64,000 nt of DNA from assembly GCA_029641185.1 (NCBI GenBank), contig JAPWGK010000016.1:1054001-1118000 (forward strand), given 5' to 3'. Every line of letters starts with the position of its first letter. The first letter of the stretch is position 1. Below the pieces are notes generated by a model. That model had not been told where the DNA came from. It did not search any database and saw nothing but the letters and a program-made list of their open reading frames with translations. Origin of the DNA: Pseudofabraea citricarpa (taxonomy: Eukaryota > Ascomycota > Leotiomycetes > Helotiales > Dermateaceae). Positions 35,859-46,328 of this stretch are shown in pieces. The translations under genes and the position numbers were made by a program.

Positions 35859-36650
35859 CTTACTGTGACCAGCTGTTTCAGAGCGCGAAGATGGCTTCGA
35901 GGCTGTCAATGCGAACTCTGATAGAAATAGAAATACAATTTTTGGTCCAGCTTCAGGTCATCGTTGGAGCGGTACCGGAACAAACCCAACTGATGCGACC
36001 TCCGGGATCCTGCCTATTGAGTGACACTTTGGGCGTTGTCGTCGTCGTATACACAAAGAGGGCCGCTCGCTTCGGGTTCCCGTTCTGGAGGTGGCAGCTC
36101 ACGATGACAGACTGAAGCTCTTCTTTGAGAGCATCAAAGTTGCAGCTCAATTATATATCGAGATATCTACCTATGAAACGGCGTGCAATCAGACGAGTCT
36201 TGTCCATCCCCATAAAATCGGGGCAAACCACGGGCTCAGCGTCTTTTCCAAGACTCCAAGACTCCCAAGACATCCAGTGGGTCGTCTCACGTGATTATAT
36301 TCAGACCACGTCTCAAAGATGCAGCCCAGAAAGCCTCTTGAACGAAGGCTAATTCATCGTTCAGCTTTCCGCAAGCAATTATGCAACTTCTATCACAAAG
36401 CCAAAAATTTCTATTCGTTAGTTGGTATGTGATTCCTTATTAGGAATGGATTGTTCGAGGTTATGGTTTTTACTTAATTAGGAGCCTGACGATCGCTTGA
36501 TGAGTACCTAGTGAGCGCATTGCATCTCCTCTTCATTCCAATTCTACATTCCATATTCCACAACACAAATCCTCGCTCAATAGTGATCCATTCCATCGCG
36601 CACATCTCATAGGGGACAAAATAGCCTTCGTAGTTGTTACTCCATGTTCA
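35859..36650. promoter_or_regulatory. Upstream region of dapB
   Basis: 792 bases between the dapB start and the 3' end of the next minus-strand gene. Frames seen here on the plus strand are the antisense of the dapB N-terminus or too short to support. No motif stands out. Confidence 0.35.
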
Positions 36651-37067
36651 TTATGATCCAGTGCCGTCGGTAGTCGTAGAAGTCGGCTCCACAACAACGC
36701 CTTGTGAGATGAGTTTCTGCATGGCCTCTTCTGCCCACTCCTGGCATCGTTTCAGCGGCTCATTTGGATAGATTCTCTTGGGGCCATTGAACTGCTTCTT
36801 CGGTGCAGGCACGCTGTCACAGATGCTTCGAACACGTGGGTAGTTGTCTATGGCCACGGTACCCCTGAACTTCTTCAAGCCAGCGAAAGTGACGTTGGTT
36901 TCTGGTCGCTCTTCCTTTCTGTGCTCGTGGATCATTCCCGCTTGAATGTTCCCAGTGACGTGGTACAGGTAGCCAGAGCCCTCTCCGTCTTCGTGCGTTT
37001 CAACGAAGATGCCGCGATGGTTTCTGGGCATGCCAATGTAGTCTACTTGAAAGACCTTGTATGACAT
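36651..37067 (-). CDS. Small conserved fungal orphan protein
   Basis: A single exon of 138 residues. I place the start at MSYKVFQVDYIGMPRN; an upstream in-frame ATG at 37154 would add a hydrophobic 29-residue extension, MCFPAACFLFISFAATSS, that looks more like 5' UTR than a signal peptide. The core alternates beta-like and charged segments (HRGIFVETHEDGEGSGYLYHVTGNI, then FAGLKKFRGTVAIDNYPRVRSICDSVPAPKKQFN) and ends in an amphipathic helix, RCQEWAEEAMQKLI. The pattern HRGIFVET...YHVTGNIQ suggests a compact fold related to fungal proteins of similar size with no assigned role. No catalytic motif is certain. Confidence 0.65.
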   Translation of the reverse strand: MSYKVFQVDYIGMPRNHRGIFVETHEDGEGSGYLYHVTGNIQAGMIHEHRKEERPETNVTFAGLKKFRGTVAIDNYPRVRSICDSVPAPKKQFNGPKRIYPNEPLKRCQEWAEEAMQKLISQGVVVEPTSTTTDGTGS

Positions 37068-39270
37068 CTTGGTGAATTGAGATTGGCGGAAGATGAAGGT
37101 CGAGGATGTAGCCGCGAACGATATAAACAAGAAGCAGGCAGCAGGAAAACACAAAATAGGCAGCGACGCAAGTTACTAGCGATCTAAAAATAGTTTTATG
37201 CGTCCTCCATAGTGCATCTTATTTCATGATTAGTGGCCTGCTTTGCTCATCCTGTTTTGCTACTTTTCTTCCTACTTTCCTTCGACGCTAACATCCGTAA
37301 GCTATCATGTGGAGGCTATCCTATATACTGAAAATGAAATCTTCAGACTTTATAGATCTAGATAGCACTCAATTAAACATAACATGCGAATTTTCAAGAC
37401 CAAAATTCATATCAGATGTATCACAAGTAAAACAAAGCTGTTGTGATTTTGTACTGGGTTAGAGGAAAGGGAATCAACCCCCTTTAGTTTAGCGAGCTGC
37501 TGCTATATTGTTTTGAGGCTTCTGAAATAATGGCGAATGTTACCTCCTAGATTTGGCCAAAAGAGAAACAGCTGTTCTCTTCTACCAAGGTAAGATCCAA
37601 TCCTCGGAATCCTAGATCAAAAGCATCAAATAAAAGTTGTATCCTAACTACCTCTCCTCACCCTTTTCATGCCCCTCTTCTACCCAACCACCAACCCCAC
37701 CAAGCCAGTTCCTCCGAATTCGTCACCTTAAAGAAGATCACATACCCAGAAGACATCTGAAGAGCGTAGATGTGTGTGGTTGTCACTTTAGAATAGGTAT
37801 AAAAATTTCCACAGATTGTTGTCACCATGTGTGTGTAGAAACACGAAGCGCTCTTGAAAAGGAGGTCGAGGTGAAAGAGAGGAGGCTGCGGTAAGCAGAG
37901 CAGAAGCTAGGGTGTATAAAAGATTGTTTTAGCTGTCCTATCTCGTCTACAGAGTGAACTGTGGCGAGCTGGCAGTTTAATGGTGCTGAATAACCGCCAC
38001 TATCAATACTCCAAAGGGACAAAAAGTCGAAGAAGAAAGTAGATGGTGCTCACTCCGGTCCATGTCCACCGCCACAGCATACAAAGAAGATAACGGTGGC
38101 AGAGTGGCGGGGTGGCTTGCAGCAAAAGGGCTGGAAACGTACCTATATACACATACGTATCATACCTAGTCTGCAGTAGGGCGAGAGCAAAGGGAAAAAG
38201 GCGGGCCCCAAGATGTCAAGGGACGTAGCGCGTCACTCTGGAAATTAACTACCCGATACTTCCCTTGCATGCACGTCACGGAGTTACTCCATCGTCGATA
38301 AACACGTGTAGACCCACCGGTGTGGAATGTCGAGGTACATCAATACAGTATGGTTCGATAAAACAAAAAAGGTCGAGACTCCTATGTGGAGAAGGACTAA
38401 AATGGTTGCCGAGGTCGAGCTAGATTTTGGGCTAGAATGGTTGGTTAGAGGATTGCTGCTCCACCCCCAGACCTGCAGCCGCAGCTACTGTACACTCGTT
38501 GTTTGACGTCAAGTCCGGGGAAATTTTAATGGGACATGAGGAATCTGGAACTTCAAGGCTGAGACATAGCTCCCGAACTTGATAGTTACATTTTTCAATT
38601 TTTCTAGAGCTAGCTAATTCTTGCCTCTCTCTTCTCGAGCTCTACTTCTTTTCTCGGCACAGATCCGGCACCTAAGAACGTCTCAATTTCTTGAACTTTA
38701 CGCTCAGTGACCGTGTCAGGCTGGAGATTAGGACTCGTACATTGGCGTGCTTTGCTCGCATTCTCGGCCAGGCTAGTCCAACAAAATTCGAAGGAAATGC
38801 CTTTGTAGGCCACCCTCATACCAAACGCCGACACTTCTCAGATGTTGATCAGACGACATGCTGAATTCATCCAAAGTGTGCTTTCTGCATCAAAAACGGC
38901 CGCTTCGCCATGCACTTCGAAACAATATGAGACGTTCATATCGGGTGTTGTCTATACGTGCAAGATTAGCCTTCGTTCAAAGTTTGATCGGCGTATGAAG
39001 CGAGTCAAAAGATTTAAACTTACAGGATGCTGAAGGCATTTTTTGCTAATGTTTGATAAACATTTTTTCAGTTCATCGCAAGGCTCGCATATACTGCCAA
39101 TCATTATAATCGGCCGCTCTGGTAGATGGGCTTTTTTGGGTTCATCACTTTCAAAGTGTCCAAATGGCCTCTTACGATGTCCATTGCTGAGACTTTCTCG
39201 CGTGTCTTCTTAAGAGATAGATCACGTCAATGATTATTGTTGAGTTCGAATATTAAAGTACCTCGTTAAT
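37068..39270. other. Long intergenic region without a supported gene
   Basis: About 2.2 kb between two minus-strand genes. Small frames occur at 37637-37894 (+) and 38610-38834 (-), but neither has a recognisable domain, splice continuation or codon pattern that convinces me. Part of it will be the promoter of the orphan at 37067. Confidence 0.35.
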
Positions 39271-40374
39271 TCACACACCGGCTCGAATATGCTGGGTCAT
39301 CGGCGGAGGTGGGGAACTGGGTGATTTTTGTTGTAGATGCATGCGTGATCCAGTAGAGCCCTCTCGGCTTCTTTGTGACCCTGCGTAGCTATTGTAACCC
39401 CGGGGGTCGAGTGTGACCGGATACTGTTTGCTTCTAGACTTCTTTCGGAATAAAAAAAATGCGAGGAGCGCGAGAATGGTGATTGCTACTGCCCCGCCCA
39501 CAACGGTTCCTACGATCGCTCCGGTAGGATAACGTCTTGATGAGCCGTCCGATGAATCTTCGATTGCGATGACGGAATCGCCGGCTTCGACGCCTGGGGT
39601 GCTGGTAGCCGTGGTCTCTGCTGCGGTTGGCGCACCAGTAAAGGACGAAAAATCTGTTGTTGGGAATGGCAATGAGCTGGGAAAGTCCATGGTCGACATG
39701 GTGCGATCGGACTGGCCTGAGAAGGTTGTCGATGCAAGTTGGTAGGTCGATACCGTTACCGAATCGCAGAAAAAGTCGACGACGCCTTCGTGGGGAAACT
39801 TGATGCTGTTGCAATAGGGCGCAGCCGCTGCAGTACTGGGAGATGTTAATGAGATGACTTAAAAGAGTGGGATGAATTCTTACCATTTCTGGATGAAAGC
39901 ATCCTGTTGGCAGTTCTTGTCGCAGGCGCTGGCAGTATGGTATGCCTCATAGTCGACACAACCTCTGCGAATTCCACACTCACTCCCGCTGCAGCATCCT
40001 ACTGCACCCCAAGCACTTCCAGTCACTGGGATCAAGACACAGCTATCCGTCGTTGGGCAGCGAAATTCGGCCCCTGTCACATTGAGTGAGCACAGCTATC
40101 GATGTTCAGTTCGATGCTACTTACCAGCACGGCCACTGATATATCCACAGGTATTGTCTGCGGCGACAAAGACCTTCTGTCCGTTCTGGCGCCTTCGCAA
40201 CTCATCGAGCGGTATTTTCGGAGCTTCGGTCGGGCGTGGTGTGATGCCGCCATCTCTCAGTAACTTCCCCTCAACATCGGCGGCCGATGTAGCACTTGGC
40301 GCACTGAAGGCGAGGGCGTGTGTCAGGGAACTGAAGACAGCACCGCATAGTAGAAAAGGGAGAGTTGGAAGCAT
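39271..40374 (-). CDS. Cysteine-rich type I membrane protein, possible cell-wall sensor
   Basis: Three minus-strand exons (40374-40125, 40073-39884, 39835-39271) join in phase to 334 residues. There is a signal peptide (MLPTLPFLLCGAVFSSLTHALA), a basic spacer with RRRQNGQ, and then a cysteine-rich ectodomain of about 100 residues: CGYISG, FRCPTTDSC, GCCSGSECGIRRGC, ACDKNC, APYC, FFCDS. A Ser/Thr-rich mucin-like stalk follows, then one membrane span (AIVGTVVGGAVAITILALLAFFLF) and a basic cytosolic tail with a PPPP run. This layout resembles fungal Mid2/Wsc-like surface sensors, though the Cys spacing is not that of a standard WSC domain. It could also be an adhesin or receptor. The function is inferred from layout only. 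Confidence 0.7.
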
Positions 40375-40859
40375 GGTGACTGCTTCTTCAACTGTCCTAG
40401 AGAAGGCTGAGGGTGTCCACAGGAACGAAGGGGTTTGCGAGAGCTTTAAGAATGGCCATTAGAGTTAGCAAGCGCAGAGAGACTGTCAGAATCCAAGCCT
40501 TGTCGGTAGGCCGTAGTTCAGACCGACGAGCCAGACAAGCAGGACGAGCCTCATTATATTGTCTCTGTACCAATGGCCTTAGGACTGCGATTCTTGGGGA
40601 GCCCTTGGGAAGACTTGTACTGACATCATCGCCCAATCAGCGGGGAGGATAGACAGTTTTTGTGGAGTGGACAAGAGACAGGAGTCGTAGACGAGGCACT
40701 ACGACAGCCTTGGCTCGACAAACGACAATTCGTGACTCCCTTTGCTGGGCGACGGAGCCAATCAGCGGCGACGGATGGGTGCTAGCCTCTTGGACCTTTG
40801 GGATCCGCCAAGGCTGAGGTTGAGTTTTAAGATGGCCAAGTCGACCAAGGCTGGCTCTG

Positions 40860-40965
40860 TGTTTTTCTGCGCTGCGCTGCCTCCCTTGACTCCCTGGACA
40901 GCGAACTCCCTGACTCCCTGAATCCCTGGGCACCTGGGCAACACCTGGGCACCCTGACCTGACGC
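40860..40965. repeat. CCTG/CCTGGGCA short-unit repeats
   Basis: The stretch contains GACTCCCTGGAC, ACTCCCTGACTCCCTGAATC and CCTGGGCACCTGGGCA in succession, a compound microsatellite-like block. On the opposite strand it reads as a run of GTCAGGGAGT units. Confidence 0.6.
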
Positions 40966-41837
40966 TCCCGCACCCTACGGACAGCGCTGTTCTCCCTGAG
41001 CCTGCACTGAACCCGCGCTGTAGCCCGCCCGGCCGCCCAAGACTCAAGACGCGTGCTCAGCCGAGCCAAGACGACATGTGCAAATTCGGATATGCACTTA
41101 ATTGCCAAGCTGCTTGGAACACTTGGATCGTCGTGTTCGGCATCTCCCACGCTACCGGCCAGAGCAGTACAGTAGTGAGCACTCCCTCGCCCACCCAGCC
41201 GCGGGGAATAAAGGGAAATAATATAGCAAACACCAGCATGCTGGAGCATACTTTATGAGCTCAGGGTCCGGCCAGAGAGCTTCACTCGAAGGGTGCGCCA
41301 TGTACGACGATGGCGACGTTGTTGGGGACGGCAACAAGAGCCGGCTGCAGAGAGTTGCATCGCTCGCTGGCTGGATGGCTGGCTGTCTTGTCCGTTGCCA
41401 TGGCCCTTATCGTGCGTGCGAGATGGCTAATCCCCTTCCGTACGGAGTATCTATTGGCAGCAGCAAGAGCAAGAGTTCGCAGTTCCGTCTCGGGAGGTAG
41501 AACGAAGTCAAGTTGCCAGCAGCAACAACGACAACAGCATGTGAGGGTGAGGGTAAGGTGAGGGCGAGAGCGATGGCGAGGTCCAAGGCATGGCACGCCG
41601 TGCACGCGTAGGGGTCGATGTGATCAGCAGCTGGGCGGTTTTGGTTTTGGTTGGTGTTTTTGCTGAATCCAGTTTGTCCTGGTGTTCTTGGTGTTCTGGT
41701 TCTGTACAGTGAGTGACAGTACTACAGTATTGTGCTGTGCTGTACGAGAAAGCTTAAGTAAGCCAAGAGAGACCAATCAGGCCGTCAGTGTGGCGGAGCT
41801 CTTCTTGTTGTTTTTTAGGGGGCATCACGCCCGCGAC

Positions 41838-42005
41838 ACTCGCTACACTCGCTACACTCACTACACCGACTACACCCACCCACCACACACACACACCACC
41901 ACCACAGCGAACTTCAGCGAGCTCCAGCGAGAGATTACCACTGTGTCACTCACTGCATCATCCCGACTCAGCACCCACCACCTCCACCTCCACCTCCAAC
42001 CCAAA
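41838..42005. repeat. CTACACT and CCACCT tandem repeat block
   Basis: Five imperfect units of (CA/GA)CT(A/C)CAC are followed by CACCCACCACACACACACAC and later by CCACCTCCACCTCCACCTCC. The block is strongly depleted in G. It could be promoter or leader sequence. Confidence 0.6.
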
Positions 42006-43110
42006 ATCTCGCTTTTGCTTCGTTTCGAGCATTGATACTTGCCATGCCATCATTTCGCTTTGCTTCGTACCTTATTTGACGTCGCTGCCCCCCTCCCCCA
42101 ACGTGTGCGTAACACTGGAGATGCACCCACATCCAAACTCTCAGCTGACGTTGTTCTTGATCTTGGTAGACATAGATGAAGCAGGTCGAAAGATTCTTGC
42201 CGGATGGACTGTATGACAAGCCCTTGGTATGCGCTCTTTCACCACTGCAACTTCACAAGACCTCTTGGACCAGACTCGAACGAGCCTCCGTTCGCGGCAA
42301 CACCGGCAACGGCCATGGCATCGTGATAGAGATGTGTCGTCGTCCTGATCATCTAGCCAATGTCAATTTGCCGATGAATCGCATGTCCACAGAAAATATG
42401 GTCATTTCCTGCATATGAGCGATGTTTCACTGCAACCGACTCCTTTCCGATCCCTTTATTACGCCAGGTTCGCACCGTAACACCTGGGCACTGCTTGGAG
42501 TGATACTTGGTTGCGCTTTGCCATATACTTGCAATCTTTTAATAAGGAGACCTGCATGACCGGCTGCATCACTTGCTTCCTCAGATCATTCCAAGATCTT
42601 CATTAATTGACCTTGCGAGTCGCGAGGGAGCGATCATAGATGCCAAGACACTTCACAGCCGGTTTATTGAACTAGCACAACTCTATCTGTGGTACTTGAC
42701 AGCTCACTCAAATCACTACTGTACTACGACCCTCTTTTTTTTGCGTTCGAGTTGCGAGAAGATCCTCACGCATGGCTGGCTTCCGACTTGGTATGTGGTT
42801 CTGCCTTGCAGGACCCATCTGCCGAGCCCCCAAAATCTTCCGTGTCCACACAATCAGTCTGGCAAGCCTTAATAATCACACATTACTGGATCTTGGCTAG
42901 TGCTCAGTGAATCTTTGCCAAAGACAAGTTGCGAATATCTTCCTGCCGGCGTGGGTCCAAAAGTTTCAGTGAGCTTGGGGTGCGATCGTCTTGATTGTCA
43001 AACAGCCAGGATGGAAGCAAGTTATTGTACATCAATCCGAGGTTTAGCGTCATCGAGCGCCGTCAGTCTGTCATACATTTGTTACCAGTATTGAATCCCT
43101 TTCAGGATCG

Positions 43111-44585
43111 TTAATCACACTGCACAGCAACTAGGAATTTTATAACTCGCTTATTGGATTTGGGACGCTCTACCAAAGGTGCTACCGTCCGTTGTAACAG
43201 CCTAGACATGCCCGTTGACCTCATCAAGTTCTTCCTTGCCATTTGCTCGCTGGTTTCTCTTTGTTTCTCTATCAAATCGCAATCTCTCTTGTATTTTTGG
43301 CCACTTTCATTCATGATAAAAGCCCCGTCTGCGAGTTTTCGTGTCCGAGAGGAGCCATACAGGAGTTTGTACCACAACTGGACCCAAATACCTTTGGACT
43401 CGAGAGATACGATAAGCTCCAACAGTCTTCTTATCAGTTGTATATCCCATATGTTGTCTCCACTACCTTGTACCAAGTCTAAATCCCGGCCATCTTCGTA
43501 ACGTTCTAGGTGGGTCATGATGTCGGGCACATCATAGATTATAACGAGTCGACCAATGGGCTTGTCGCTACTCTGCATATTTTTGACTAGACTCAAATGC
43601 CCTTCAGAAGTATCCATCATTTTAAGTGCAGCAATGATGGCATAGGGAGCTGCAGATTTGTTTTTTTATTGGTGGGCGAATGGAAGCAAACCTTGCCTGT
43701 TAAGTGACGAATTCTTCTTTGCGAAAAGGATTCGTAGGCTATTCTGCTCAAGAAATGCCCTGTGTAGCTGCTCTTAACGCCAATTACAACCTTTAAGGCG
43801 TCTTGATCGAGACAAAAGGTTCGAAATCTAGCCTCATTAGTGTGCGATCGCAAAAGTCCTTTCTCGGTTTTCTTTTCTTCCTTCTGGTTAAAGACACGGC
43901 GGCGTCTTACCCTAGGAGTTTCACAGTCTGTTGAACAACTGGAGATCTCGATACATTTGACATCGGAGGTGCCAGCGCAATTGTCTTGATGTTGCTTGGC
44001 CGTCATTTTGTTCATATCTAGAACAGTGCGTGTTTTCAACTTTATTGCTCCCTTTGCTAATCGAGCGCATGCTCGACCTGGTGTTTTGTCGGTTGAATCA
44101 AACGTCCAAAGTTCGACCCGCACATTTTCTTCTGCAAGCTTCACAGAGGCAGTCGGGAGACGTCTCGAGAGGTCCCGTTGAGGAATCGGCCAACCTTTCT
44201 CCTCCCAACCGGCAGCTTCATCGTCATTAATTCGTGCCAACATGTGTTCCGATACTCGCTTGGCGTCTGTCTTCAAGACAACATGACGAATATTTCAGCC
44301 TTTTGATTTCTCTTCTTCAATGAGACTCTTGTTCCCTTCTATTCCACTAACAAGTTCTGCCGCTACAGTGCAGGCATAGAGTTCGTTGGTTCTATTAAAC
44401 AATCCCTCCAAGTCGCGAACATCTCCCTGTCGGTTATAAGGGCTTTTTGCGCCTCTACAAATGGATCCAAATCTGTCTTTGTATCTTGCCCAGTAACCTC
44501 GTTGGGTGACATGTTGCCCTTGGTCATTATAGGCGTGAAAGAGTACGGAGAAACACCAGCGAGGCTGTGAGGTCTGGTGAGGCTA
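43111..44585 (-). pseudogene. Damaged gene with two RNase H-fold domains
   Basis: Read from the minus strand, one frame runs from 44582 to 43617 with a single in-frame TGA at 44297-44295. Ignoring that stop, it shows an RNase H-like order: VLFHAYND, RTNELYACTVAAELV (the helix with the second acidic residue), NIRHVVLKTDAKRV (strand with the next Asp), WEEKGWPIP, then RVELWTFDSTD and RACARLAKGAI. After a basic linker (RVRRRRVFNQKEEKK) a second, weaker unit follows: YAIIAALKMMD, RLVIIYDVPDI and GIWVQLWYKLL, in the frame 43620-43111. The two units are joined only if an intron or frameshift lies near 43620-43720; I found no fully convincing splice. No ATG precedes the first unit. I read it as a decayed gene; a mis-seen intron over the TGA is the alternative. 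Confidence 0.45.
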
Positions 44586-46328
44586 CTTCTTGCTGAGTCT
44601 AAGCGAACTTTGGAATTGTGGGTATAAATGAGGGTGAATGAATGATTAATATAGAAAAGCTTCGTGTAGAAGAGCAAATGCCGTGTTCTTGTTTATAAAT
44701 ACTTTATGTGGCAATGGAGATGGTAACTCTGTGAAGGGTGAGGTGAAGTGAGGTTTGAGGCTCCAGTCTTTGGAAGGCTGGAATACTCACTTGCCTAGCT
44801 GCCTTCGTTACCCACCATGTCCAGAAGATACGAGCGTGGTTGAAGAATCATCGAATAGCCTGCTTCACAATAGCCAAAAACCACTCAACCATCTAGGTCG
44901 GTGGGTAGCTAATGGAACAAACTGCCTCATGTTTCTGTTCGGGATTTTAGAGCTTAGGATGCCTGGAAACGGAACTCGAATACCTCTTAGAAGAGGAAGG
45001 AAAGAGGAAGAAAAGAGGAGGGAAGAGGAGGGAAAACGGGGCTGACATGAAGTAATTATTTATCCAAAAAGGATCTCATACCCGCACGTATCTTGGTCAA
45101 TTCGGAGAACATTTCATTTGAATACGTTAGAAGGCGAAAGAAGAAGAGCTCTGGGCCAGGAGGAGTTAGTTATCATGATGTCACGCATACACGGAACAGA
45201 CATCATCACTTAAGTTCCTTCACCATCAGGGATTGACTCCTGCGAGTCTCGGCAGCACAACCCGATCACTGATGCAATCTCTAAAGGCAAAGGCAAAATC
45301 AAAGGATCTCGACGTCCTTCTAACTTCGAGAGACCAACGAAAATTAGCCTATCTCTGAAATCTTTGCGGAACTTTCGGTAAAGCCTTTTAAAAGTTATTG
45401 CAGCATCCATCGCCCAACTACTAAAGTATGTCAGTTAACACTTATACGACAAAGCCAAATATAAGCTGGCTTTCGTGATTGCGACCTAATTTATTTTAGT
45501 TGCTCAAATTGACTCGACATCCTGAAGGCATTTGGTATCCTGAAAGTACCCCACAACTGAGATCAGATAGTAATTTGAAGATTTCAAGCATTCAGTAATT
45601 CAAAGGATTCAACGTAACGAGAGAAAAACAACGAACGAAAACGCTGACTTTAAAACTTGAAGCTATTTTGTTTTCTTAAAAGGATCTAGAGAATGAAAGT
45701 ACTAAGCAACTGCCGTAGACCTAGTCATATAAACGCATACAATGGCTTCGAAGACTGGCGACGACCGAAATAGGAATATGACATTACTACCTTTCTTTGG
45801 GGTAGCAGCGCGAACTGACCTATCAAAGGGCTCCTTTAGCGAGCATTCAAATCGCATCGCGTCTTGTCCCTCTCCTCTTAACTCATTCAAGACTTACCAA
45901 TCCCAGCACCACTATTATACCCATGCTTGATCCAACGACAGTTGGCAGTAAGCCACGAAGTCATCAAATCCTTTCTAAACTCACCGTGTTGGGAAATGAC
46001 GAAATCAGTAGCTAAATGTTTCTTTTGTCGTGGAGAATTGGCACTGCGCGGCACCGCGGCGACCGCGGACGCCGCAAAACGTGAGCACAACCAGCAAATA
46101 GCTGCATCTGTAAGGCAATCCCAAATTAGAGAAATGTAGTCATCTTAGAATTCGGACTTTTCTGATGCGTCCCAGGGCCGCAGCTGTGTCAGGATAGCTT
46201 ATTTCCCTTTTTATAAAACAAATGCACTCCCTTTTTCATGTGCCTTCAACCCACAACTTCCTGCTCTCGTACTAACCCAGGTTGTTCTCTCTACCTGCCA
46301 CAAAGGGGGTTGATTTATTGTTTCGGTG
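44586..46328. other. Intergenic region before the ABC transporter gene
   Basis: About 1.7 kb. It includes a purine-only stretch at about 44991-45036 (GGAAAGAGGAAGAAAAGAGG type). At 45880-46140 both strands show open frames flanked by sequences usable as splice sites, so I cannot assign coding there. The last 100 bases are the ABC gene promoter, with TTTTTATAAAA at about 46208. Confidence 0.35.

Larger units (their letters stand above)
40375..43110. other. Long gene-poor region rich in simple repeats
   Basis: About 2.7 kb. Positions 40860-40965 carry repeated ACTCCCTG/CCTGGGCA units; 41538-41585 is GGTGAG-rich; 41636-41665 is GGTTTTGG-rich; 41830-42005 contains CACTCGCTACACTCGCTACA followed by long CACA and CCACCTCCACCTCC runs. 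The last resembles the pyrimidine/CA-rich leader of a plus-strand gene, and an 80-codon frame starts at 42176, but nothing after it continues convincingly. I do not call a gene. Confidence 0.4.

Noticed and set aside
35858..35909. N-terminal extension of DapB
   Set aside because: The frame continues upstream but without an ATG; the first ATG gives the usual N-terminus.
38610..38834. 74-codon minus-strand frame
   Set aside because: No conserved motif, no splice partner, isolated in a gene-poor region.
45880..46139. Open frames on both strands with splice-like borders (plus: KCFFCRGELALRG; minus: HLATDFVISQHGEFRKDL)
   Set aside because: Both strands look equally codable, since GTAAG and CTTAC mirror each other, and neither continues into a recognisable gene.
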